Of a stretch of DNA of 64,000 nucleotides, positions 23,252 through 32,713 are shown in pieces. The stretch lies in NCBI GenBank assembly GCA_003255065.1, contig QAOA01006485.1, positions 157,709-221,708 on the forward strand. Direction: 5' to 3'. Origin of the DNA: Cercis canadensis. Taxonomy: Eukaryota > Streptophyta > Magnoliopsida > Fabales > Fabaceae. The notes beneath the pieces are model-generated. The model was not told the DNA's origin, searched no databases, and saw nothing but the letters and a program-made list of their open reading frames with translations. Both the position numbers and the translations under genes were made by a program. Each line of letters starts with the position of its first letter. Within the stretch, counting starts at the first letter, position 1.

Positions 23252-23807
23252 GGAAATTAATCATAAGAGATATAAATATCCCTTATTAAAAATGTAACTA
23301 CTATAGTCCGAATATAAATAAAATTAATTTTTTAATTTAGAATATAGAAAAATGGAGATCCTAAAAGTTCAATATTGAATATTTTAGTTTGGACTAAAAA
23401 CATGTGAAATTAAAATTATGAAAAAGATAATTATTCACGTAAACTAACAAAATAATAAAATAAATATAATCATAGTCAATGTTACTACTGCACATCTTTG
23501 AATGTCCCACTAGATGGTTACTTCTTGTACATATATAATGCCTATGACTTTAAAAAAAAATTCACAACTAACGTATTTAATAACTAATTTACAAACAACT
23601 AATCATTCCATATTTAAATTTTGATTATAAGAAGAGTTAAAATACACAAGTTGACGTTTTTGATCATTTTCTACAAGAAAAATAGAAGTTTTGGTAAAAC
23701 AAAACATTATATAATCTAAGGTCAACACGTCGGTAATTTGGCAAATTAATGGATATAATGCACTTTAATTAAGTAATTATGAATTTAAGTTAATTTTAAA
23801 AGTATTT
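22971..23807. other. Intergenic with TA microsatellite and partial third duplicate
   Basis: Holds a TA tract at 23214-23247 and, at about 23545-23715, a partial copy of the spacer also seen at 17330-17515 and 27955-28110 (shared 'gacgtttttgatcattttctaca'). No gene recognised. Confidence 0.6.
23214..23247. repeat. (TA)n microsatellite
   Basis: Alternating TA of about 34 bases. Confidence 0.95.
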
Positions 23808-25800
23808 ACTAAAATGGGTTAGTTTTTATCCCTAATACATGTTAATGCATTTTTATCACAAAATACTAAAATATTTAAGCGTTTTAAAAAAAAAATGCAG
23901 ATATATAAAATGCGTTTTCTACAAAAAAAAANAAATGTGTTTTCTACAACAAAAAAAAAAATGCCAAACCTTTTTGTAAAAAACTCTGAAACCGCAGATA
24001 TGAATTTTTTTAGCACTTTGACTGGCATTGGGAAAGGCAAAAGACGCATATGTGTTTTCCTCTAGAAAACGCATAAACATATGTGCGTTTTTCTGTAGAG
24101 TTCTGTAATTTTCATTAGTTTAATTAGATTCTGTGGATAAGGGTATATTTAATTTTAATTGGATTCGGATAAAGGTATGGGTTTTATCTAACATTCAATC
24201 CAATTATCCAATTACCCGAGCCGCTGTATAACCACATATATTGTCACGCTTGGACATTACCCACTCATCTTGACCTCTGCAAGTTTCCACGGCCCTATTC
24301 ACTTTACCTTCTAGTTCAATTTCCCAAAGTGGAGACAATTCACGCTGAATCACGACATCATCATCTAGAAAGACCACCTTGTCAAGGATTAGGAAAAGTT
24401 GTTCGGCACAGATAAAACTGACATAATCAGAATATAAATTTTGAATAAACCCAATAATTTTCTTTTTTTAAATGATGTATGAAAGATAAGTAAGAAAATT
24501 TACTTGAAAATTAAATGTTCCAGTATAAAAGTTGGCAATGTTACAGATGCAAGTAACTTTATTCCGTAAGTTCCAATGAAAGCAGTGTAAAAGCTTCGAA
24601 GTTACAATTATCTACTTGCAGAAGCAATAAGAACAGGGAGACTCAGATCCCTCCAACCATTGCACCATAGAAACAACTGTTCTTCCTTTAATCTCTATCA
24701 ATTAAGCCCACTTATTACACATCAATCAATCTATGCAAAGTGGGCAAACATTTAAACAGAAAGGATGTTATGAAATTACTTATCTTTTAGAGGATGGTTT
24801 TCATATTATCTTCAATTACAGTAACTTCTGAGAATTTCAAGGATATTCAGTACCCATAGGCCATTTATACTACTTCACAAGTTTACAATTCACAATTTAC
24901 AGGATATATTTAGTTTGCAGTGACATGTTACACCAGTCATGTTCTAAGGTCAAACTTTCATTCATTTTAGTTGTATCCACATAGAAGATAAATCCTTCAC
25001 CAAAGCTAATAATATCCATTATTCATATTTTTTGTGTTAATTGCACGTTGACATCTTTCAACAATATTCAATAGAGAAGATAGAAGGAATGAAGAGAGGC
25101 TTTAAGCAACCTAACTATCCTAGTGATAGAAAGAGCAGTGCCTAGAAAAGGGGATGAAATTCTTTCAGCATGAAGATCCATAATTGTTTTCTTGTCATTC
25201 CATTATTTTGTGTGTATGTGTGAGAGAGAGAGAGAATAGAATCCAAAGACAGTAAGTGCGGTTGTAGTTACATCTCACTTACCTCTGGTATGTATATACG
25301 AAGATGGTTGAGTAAAGATATGTACTTTGGACTTCTAGGTTGCAATTTTGAGCAAATGTTCGTGGAGTTGTGTCACTAAGAATGGCTCCCGCAATATGAT
25401 TCCCATGATAGTAATTCCTGATCCCATTTTGATTTTCTACAGCTTCAAGTACTGGAACATTTTCTCTAGTCAACCAGTCAAACTGGTGAATGCCTTTGAC
25501 TTCAACAATAGCAGGGAAGACAGGATTTAGTGCAAACCAAGAGTGCATACCCACATAAGTTTCTATAGAAAACGCACCACGTTTTCTTAAGAAAATGCAT
25601 ATGCGTTTTTTAACTTTTCCAAGGCCAGTCAAAAGTGGGTAAAAGGATTTTAGCGTTTTTGACAATTTATTTTGGCGTTTTTTTACACAAAACGCGGTTT
25701 TGAGTTTTGGCTTTTTTATTTAAAATGTTGTATTGTTTAGCATTTATTGATAAAAATGCATAAGTGTGTATTAGGCAAAAAAAAAGTTACCCATTTTAGT
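23808..25800. mobile_element. TIR element carrying a GAUT gene fragment (Pack-type)
   Basis: Both ends begin ACTAAAATGGGT when read inward. The next 60 bases also match in inverted orientation ('cctaataca...ttatgcatttttatca'), giving imperfect TIRs of about 70 bp. Sub-terminal DNA is rich in 'aaaacgcat' motifs on both sides. The 1,993-bp interior has no transposase but holds a minus-strand galacturonosyltransferase fragment with an intron. Flanks (taaaagtattt / tacaattattt) agree at 9 of 11 positions, so a target duplication is plausible but not proven. It lies exactly at the left edge of segmental duplication copy 2. Confidence 0.65.
24244..25571 (-). pseudogene. Galacturonosyltransferase (GAUT family GT8) fragment
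   Basis: Two exon-like blocks on the minus strand match plant GAUT enzymes, Golgi glycosyltransferases that make pectin or related polymers. The first (25571-25283) reads MHSWFALNPVFPAIVEVKG, then FDWLTRENVPVLEAVEN and RNYYHGNHIAGA, and ends at a good donor GTAAGTG. The second (24405-24244) carries LDKVVFLDDDVV with the GT8 metal-binding DxD, followed by ETCRGQDEWVMSKR. A one-base deletion after TTPRTFA shifts the frame before the donor, and the acceptor side of the second block is damaged. N-terminal and C-terminal parts of the enzyme are absent. It cannot make an enzyme, and it lies wholly inside the TIR element. Confidence 0.85.
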
Positions 25801-26494
25801 TACAATTATTTGTTACAATTTATACCATTTTCAAATTCTTTCTCTTAATTTAAACTCCTTTCTATTCTTTTTCTTTTTTATCTCCCTCTCCATGAATATG
25901 TTATTTTTATGCATTATTCATGTTTAATTTTTATTATCAGATCAAAAATAAATCACATTTGTAATTTATGGATAGCAAAATCTTTTGATTGCCAAAAATA
26001 TCCCTCTTCAATATTTACTCTTCCTTTTGATTTTATAATATATAAAAACATGATAAATTTATAAAATAATTATATATCAAAGCATACCTGCAACGCATTT
26101 GTATAATTTGTTAAGAACTGATTCAACTCAAATGCTTGAGCTTTTAAGTGAAAGTCTAAGAATAATTTTATATCTAATATATCTCGGCACGCGAAAGTCC
26201 ATTGGACTCGAAGCGTAGACAAAACACATGTCCATTTATATTATGTTCTAAAATTTTAATTTAATTGAGAAAATGGGGACGGAATGATTCGATCTTCTAA
26301 CCGTTTAGTTAAAGAGACTTTGATATGGGTGAAAACCTAGGACTGATTTTATCTCTAACATTATGAACGAGTAAATTTAAAAATGACTAACGAACTTTTC
26401 TTCTTATTAATTTTTTATTTATTACTAATTTAATTACCCTATAAAAAAAATTTAAGTTACATATCAATTATTGGATAAAATATCCAGAGGTCAC

Positions 26495-26502
<8 letters not shown>

Positions 26503-26532
<30 letters not shown>
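26503..26532. repeat. (AT)n microsatellite
   Basis: Alternating AT of about 30 bases, about 200 bp upstream of the second peptide gene and absent at the same place in copy 1. Confidence 0.93.
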
Positions 26533-26534
<2 letters not shown>

Positions 26535-26738
26535 CAAGTTTCTTACAGTTGCTTGTTTCATGTTAAGGAAGGGCCACAAGGAAATCATAATTAAGAATTC
26601 CGAAAAGGCTAACAATTCGTGAAATCAAAACCCTAAATTTTCAAAAGTCAGTTTCTTTCTTTGCTTGCCATGTTTATATACATCTCACCTGATTAATTGA
26701 TATTTTCATAGAAGTTAAGTGTGGAAGAAGTAGTAGTG

Positions 26739-26984
26739 ATGGCTGCAAATAATGTGTGGAAGATCAGTGTAGCTGTGTTGATGATGGTATTGGTTATGGG
26801 GATGCTGGCTGCTTTGTTGCCAGCCAATGACCCAAGACATGCCGAAGCCCAAGAGACTTGTAAGAAAAAATGCAGAAGGTTCGCAAATAAAAGAACATCC
26901 TATGGGACTGCTCCCTTCCAAACTCATTTCAAGCAATGTTTGGAAGAGTGCATGAATCAGTATATGGAAGAGAGAAGAGAGTAG
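26739..26984 (+). CDS. Small secreted Cys-rich peptide, shortened paralogue
   Basis: An 81-residue frame starting MAANNVWK. The signal-peptide region and the CKKKC and CLEEC motifs (21-residue spacing) match the gene at 15990. Two differences matter. The linker Cys of copy 1 is Tyr here (TGT to TAT). A CAG in copy 1 is TAG here, so the basic, His-containing tail of about 23 residues is lost, while the downstream DNA is still recognisable. The core is intact, so the shorter peptide could still be made. The REM gene follows 1.4 kb downstream, as in copy 1. Function is unassigned. Confidence 0.65.
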   Translation: MAANNVWKISVAVLMMVLVMGMLAALLPANDPRHAEAQETCKKKCRRFANKRTSYGTAPFQTHFKQCLEECMNQYMEERRE

Positions 26985-28409
26985 GAAAACCATCAGAAGA
27001 AAGCGAAACATCATCATGTTCTTCCTTCTAAGAAAATAAAATGAAGGGGATAAAATACCTTATCAGACTTGAATAAATAAATCATAGCAAGAGTTTAAGC
27101 ATTTTCGGTTTGTGCATGATGATGAAACTTCTCTTTTCATCATGAGTTTGTTAATAATGAAGATCAATTGAAAAGTATTATATTCTCTTTTGATTTGGGC
27201 TTTTTGGGTTTGTGCATAATCCCAAGAGAAGGAATTGGGATTGATTGGAACTCCCCTTTTCCATTATGGATTTTTCACTAATTAAGATCAAATAAAAAAG
27301 ATTCTATGGTTGAGATCACGAAAAGGAATTGAGTATTTTGGAATTGAGATTAATTAGTGGCGTTTAAGTGAAATATTTAATTTCATAGAATTAGTTTAAA
27401 ATTGAAAATCTTCAATTCAATTTCATAAAATCCTTTTTCAATTGAACTTGATTAATAGGAAATTGATGAATGAAAAGTATAATTTGAAGCAATTTTACGT
27501 CAATTTAAGTTAATTAGTTATTCAACTGATAGACAAACCAATTTGAAAAAAATTGTATACTTGTTGGGCAGAATAGCAGTACAGTGACCAAAAAAAATAT
27601 AGAATAAAAACTCAATGCACCTGAAAAATTAAAATTGCACCATCAAAAATTAAATATGAGGGAGTGAGAGGATTATGTTAAAAAAAGTGTGGAAAAATGT
27701 ACAGGGAGTATATCCACGCGCATAGGTCTTTCTCTAGCCATTTATTTGATCTTCTTCTACCTTTGGTGTGCAGAAGCTGAACCACCATTAGAGTTTCCTC
27801 TGAGCTCTCTTGGCTCAGTTTAATTGAGTTTTCCTCCAAAAATAAATCACATTTAAATAAAAAACCCATGATTAATCTGAGACGAAAACATGTTTTTAAG
27901 GCCAAAATGACAACTAGGAGGCAAATGTTGTTGAGTTATTTCGAGAAAAAAAAATAAACAATTCATAATTATCGTATTTAATAATTAACTTACAAACAAC
28001 TAATCAGTAATCATTCCATATTTAATTATAAGAATTAAAATACTCAAATTGACGTTTTTGGTCATTTTCTACAATAAGAATAAAAATAAAAGTTTTGGTA
28101 TAATATTATTTAAACTAAATGAACCATCCTTAAATAGTTAACTGCCTACCCTACAAGAAGACAATAATAAGAATTTAGAAAGGCAGAATCTATGAGATGT
28201 CAATGAATGATATCGCTAATCAATAGATTGACTTTCTCGAGCCTTGCAATTGACTTACTTACATTGATGGATAATATCTGACAAACATTTAGGGGGTGCT
28301 ATGCTACACCCCCTGAGCACCCCTTATTTTTTTTTTTTTATACTTGGTAGCTTCAAAATGCAGGCATATTAGTGTACAAATGACAAAGCACCAGCTTCAA
28401 ACCCCATCC
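26985..28409. other. Intergenic spacer, copy 2
   Basis: The first part still encodes the lost peptide tail. The rest matches the copy 1 spacer. No independent gene was seen. Confidence 0.6.
28291..28335. repeat. Short GC-rich hairpin insertion with T-run
   Basis: Relative to copy 1 at about 17690, copy 2 has about 45 extra bases: GGGGGTG, an 8-base loop, CACCCCC, then 'tgagcacccc' and a T-run. The arms can pair as a hairpin. It lies about 75-120 bp before the REM start codon. Confidence 0.7.
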
Positions 28410-30212
28410 ATGGCTTCTCTTCATTACCAGCAAAATGAAATATATTTCTTCAGGATTCTTCTCGAACGTTGTCTCCAATTGCTCGTAAGCATTCCAGTTT
28501 ATATCTTTTTCATCCATTATTTGTTTATTGTATCAAATACATGGACCTCTAGCTCTTAGGGTCTTTTTTCTTCTTGTCAATCACCCATGATCTGCTAACA
28601 TAATGTGGCCTAGTATGTTTTAGGTTACAACTTACATGGTTAGTGTATGAAAGCATAACAGCCTCTTAACTTTGGAAGCAAGTTTGAAGAATTAGAAAGA
28701 GTAAAGCACCTGTCTGTATTGATGATCAAACACAATGCTTTTGCTAGTGAAATGGACTAACTATGATTATCAGTACTAGTGTTATTATATTGCATACTAA
28801 CAACAGGTTCTTCTCAGAGGATTCCAAGAAAATTTACCAGCAAATATGGGTTTAATCTGTCAAATCCAGTGCTTTTGAAGCCTCCAGATGGTACTGAATG
28901 GAAAATATTTTGGACAAAGAGTGATGGTGATATTTGGTTTCAAAATGGTTGGAAAGAATTTGTTAGGTATTACTCTCTAGAAAAAGGACATTTAGTGATG
29001 TTCAAGTATGAAGAAACTTCCCGTTTTGATGTACTCTTATTTGACAAGACTACCCTACAAATAGAGTATCCTTCTCATGTTCCTTATGATGAAAAGCTCA
29101 ACCTTGATGATCAGTTCAGTGATGACTCGGTTGAAATCTTGAATGAAAAACCTCCAGATTTGAAGGCTAAACTGAAATCACCATTGTCGTCACCTCGTCC
29201 TCAAAAGAAATTAAGAGTCGGCACAAATGGAGATTTTGAACGAAGGTCCAATCTGAAAAGTGTACATTTTCATGTTCAAAATGAAAGTAGACAATCTCAA
29301 GGGAGCAATGCATATGTGAAATCCACCAAGAAAGAATTGGAAGGTATTTTTCAATATATCTATTTGCTTTTCAAATTATAAAAACGATTGCCATTTTCTT
29401 GGTAAAAAGTTCCAAATATACCATGTTTCTCTGATACTTATCTAAATTTTCACAGTAGACAAGGGAAAAAGCATTTTTACCCAAAAGAAGTGCCCAAATT
29501 CTGAGCAGAAAACAGGGATACAACCATTAACTGCTACCGCAAAGACTGAAGCTTTGAAGAGAGCCAGTACTTTCAGATCAAAAAATCCCTTTTTCATGCT
29601 AACCATGCAGCCATCATCATACGTCTCCAGAGGTCCCTTGGTGAGCTTTCCATTCAAAACATGCAAGACCATGTATTTAGCTTCTTTAGCTACTATAATT
29701 AATCTTTTGTCATCTTTTTGTTGAATGAAAAATGTTGGTAAAAAGTGTATATGGTAACATTTTGTCATGTATCACAACACTTTTAAATGTCAAAAAAACT
29801 CTTTAACCACCAATTAAGGCTTAAACAACACATGAACAGTCTAGCAAAAAATCTAAAACAACATTTTCCAAGTGTTGTTAAAAATCTTTTACGTTAGTGT
29901 GCTAGTATTATACTAATGACCCACCAGGTTCTGTTCTGATTGTGATGAAATTACTATATTATGCAGCATATACCAAGAGCCTTCCACATAAAATCTACTA
30001 CAGAAAGGGAGAAGAATGTGTTGATAAAGGTGGGTGAAAGATCATGGCATGCAAAGTTGATCTGTGGTCCCGTATCATCAACCAAGTTATCTGCTGGTTG
30101 GCGCACATTTTCTAGGGAAAATAACTTGAAAGCTGGAGATGTTTGCATCTTTGAGCTGATTAATAGAGAAGATGCAGTGCTAGAAGCTCATATTTTCAGA
30201 TGCCACAGTTAG
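28410..30212 (+). CDS. REM-type B3 protein with two B3 domains, one hybrid
   Basis: Four exons join in frame: 28410-28484, 28818-29343, 29456-29640, 29967-30212, giving about 343 residues. The first B3 domain (residues about 12-110) and its acidic/Ser-rich linker are nearly identical to the four-domain gene at 17766. Exon 3 ends with NPFFMLTMQPSSYV, the first strand of that gene's second B3 domain. Exon 4 (HIPRAF to GDVCIFEL) corresponds to its last B3 exon. Intron 3 is a fusion: its left end matches copy 1 intron 3 and its right end matches copy 1 intron 8, so a deletion removed two domains without disturbing frame. The resulting second B3 domain (about 241-343) is a hybrid. The short hairpin insertion lies just upstream. 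Confidence 0.83.
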
Positions 30213-30651
30213 CCTCTGCACAGTTTGGAGCTTTTGCATTTTCAGAAAGGGATACAACTTATTTGAATGTATTAGTTAAAAGGAATTTAAATCTAGTCAC
30301 ATAACTCATGTTGTAGAAGTTTAAACTATGCATTTAATTTAAATATAAATTATGTAATGTGACTAGATTCAAATCTAGTTAAAAGTGTGATCTCTTAGCT
30401 AAATCTTGGAAATTTAGGTATAAGAGTGTTGAGTTTAATACTAGTCTCCTTGTAATTGGCTAGGGTGTAGGCAGTTCAATTTTTCGAGCCTATCAATTGA
30501 CTAATTCATCATCAATTAATTGGGGGACCCCTTTCCGTACTTAAGTAAAAATTCAGGTATCGATACCCTAAACCCATGGCACAACTTGGACCGTTTAATG
30601 GAATGGGAATGAAATGTGCGGTGTTGATGATGACCTTGGCAACTTGTTACA
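30213..30651. other. REM gene 3' flank and intergenic
   Basis: Begins with sequence matching the 3' flank of the first REM gene. Near 30280-30390 the phrase 'aatctagt.acata' and its inverted form form a loose palindrome. No gene recognised. Confidence 0.5.
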
Positions 30652-30659
30652 TAAAATTA

Positions 30660-31028
30660 AGAGTAAAACCCATTTTTAGTCATTGAAAAATGCAGTCACT
30701 GACAAATTCGTCCTTCAAAAATTTTCAGTGATAAATTGATCCTCGAATTATTATTTCGCTGACAAATTAGTCCTCTAATAGGAAAAATCAGTGAAAAGAA
30801 AATGAGGACTTGATTGAGAAAATAATGGCTTAAATATAGCTAGGCAAGATCAGTGAAAAAAATTTAAGAAATGGGTCTATAAAGGTCCAGAACTTTTCTC
30901 ATTAAAGTACCAGATAACTAATTTGTCAAACAGAATAACAATTCAAGGACTAATTTGTCATTGAAAATTTTTGGAGGACAAATTTGTCTATAGTTACATT
31001 TTTCAAGGACTTAAAAAGAGTTTTACTC
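30660..31028. mobile_element. MITE with long inverted arms, 369 bp
   Basis: The ends read AGAGTAAAAC and GTTTTACTC. Inner arms match in inverted orientation ('cattgaaaaatg', 'gacaaatt.gtcct.caaaaattttca'). The octamer TAAAATTA occurs directly outside both ends (30652-30659 and 31029-31036), a perfect target duplication. There is no coding capacity. Confidence 0.75.
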
Positions 31029-31289
31029 TAAAATTATAATATATATATATAATTTTAACCTATGAAGTTGTGAAAATTTTAAAATTACCCCAATTTTTGT
31101 TTTGGGCTAGAAGGAGATTGGCTCATGGTGGGCTTAGTTTTTAAGATTAATTTGAGCTTCTGACCCCATAATATAATCTCATTTACTTGTCTGTAGAAAT
31201 TAGGCTCTACAATTATTAGTTAGTCTATAAATATTTACATTTATCAACAGATAGATAGAAAGTTGTATTTCTGTATATGTTGAGAGATG
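31029..31289. other. Intergenic
   Basis: AT-rich, no gene or element recognised. Confidence 0.5.
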
Positions 31290-31910
31290 TAACAAGTAAT
31301 GCTATGAAATGATACACGGGATAAAATTAATAATGAGATTAAGATATTAATTAACAAGTGAGGAATTGAAAGTTCTCTAAATCTCAGCTTAACATAATGA
31401 GATTAAGATATTACATTTAATGGTAACGACTAAATATGAAGTGATGCAATGGTAAAGATTAATAAGGAAATTAATATATTCATATATAAAAAGTGAGATT
31501 AACATATTAATATAGTCAGATTAAGAATAATGAGATATAGATATTATATTTAGTGGCAATGAATAGATATGAAGTGATGCATGTGCTACGGTTATTAATG
31601 AGATTAAGATATTAATCTAGTAAGAAATTGAAATTTCTTATGACTGATATATATGAAGTGATACAAAGGGTAATGTTAAAAATGAGATTAAGATATTAAT
31701 ATAATGAGGATTTGAAACTTCTCTAAACCTCATAGTCCAACATAGGGAGATGAAGATATTATGTTTGGTGGCTATGAATATAAATCTACTAATGAAATTA
31801 AGATATTAATCTCGTTAGTTGAGGTTAAAGTTTTAATTGGATGAGAAGATTCTAGTAGGTTGAGGTTTAAATTTTAATTTCTCTAAACCTCATACCTTAA
31901 CATAAATGGT
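31290..31910. repeat. Degenerate tandem repeat with 'gagattaagatattaat' core
   Basis: The phrase 'atgagattaagatattaa' or close variants appears at least six times. It alternates with 'atatgaagtgatgca' and 'gaaattgaaa.ttctctaaacctca'. Spacing is irregular at roughly 100-190 bases. No coding potential was seen. Confidence 0.7.
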
Positions 31911-32713
31911 CACATCAAGTTAAACTAGTGTGTTAAGGTTAATTTAGTGTTAATGAAGAGCTTTGAGTTAAAGTTAATAATGGGTCAAGGAGTTAAACTA
32001 GTGATATGAACTTAATCAATTTGGGGGCCAATTGACAAAAATAATACACATTTACAAACTATTTACGTAAAAGAGGTAGTTTCTAAACTATTTACCAATC
32101 ATGTGTTCACTGTTTAAAAAAACTGCTATGATTCTTTTAAAAATTGAACACATTGTAGCCTATAAAGTGTGTTTAATTTGAACATCCTTTAGAGCATAAT
32201 GTGTCACTCTTTATCTTGTAAAGCATCTTCTAACTAAACAGTTAGAACACGCTTTACATGGTACTCCGCAGTGTGTTCACTGCTCAACCGTGCTCAAATA
32301 ACTCTTCCTGAGGTAAAACTCTGATAGAGGAATAGCGTTTTGAAACTATTAACGCTGCATAATGAAACATGTGAAGGTACACTGCTAAAGCCTGAACGAC
32401 TCTATAAATACAAGTCTCCTCTGTGAGCGAATTCTCAGTGTGAAAGTATTGCATTGCAAAGCTTGAGCTTCTGAATGTACTTTTATTTAATTATCTTGTA
32501 TTAGATTATGTATAGTAGTTTAATACATATTTTATGTTATAGTATTATTAGAAATAAATATGTTATTAATATTTTTACTTATTTATTGATAATTGTAGTA
32601 ATTTGTGCTTAAAGTTATAATTATGTATGAGTATTGATGAAAAATTAATTGCTATAAAAATGTGATAATGTTTTATAAACTAATAGTGATTAAAAAAATA
32701 TTTTAAGAAGAAA
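31911..32713. other. Intergenic, 5' flank of MULE transposase
   Basis: No gene recognised. 'gtgttcac' and 'aacacgctttac'-like phrases recur around 32100-32290. It may hold the left end of the MULE, but no matching terminal repeat was found downstream. Confidence 0.4.

Larger units (their letters stand above)
25802..30250 (+). repeat. Segmental duplication, copy 2
   Basis: Collinear with 15128-21660 but shorter. It contains a peptide gene, the spacer and a REM gene lacking the block equivalent to about 19110-20860 of copy 1. It also carries an added AT microsatellite (26503-26532) and a short hairpin insertion (28291-28335). Confidence 0.92.
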
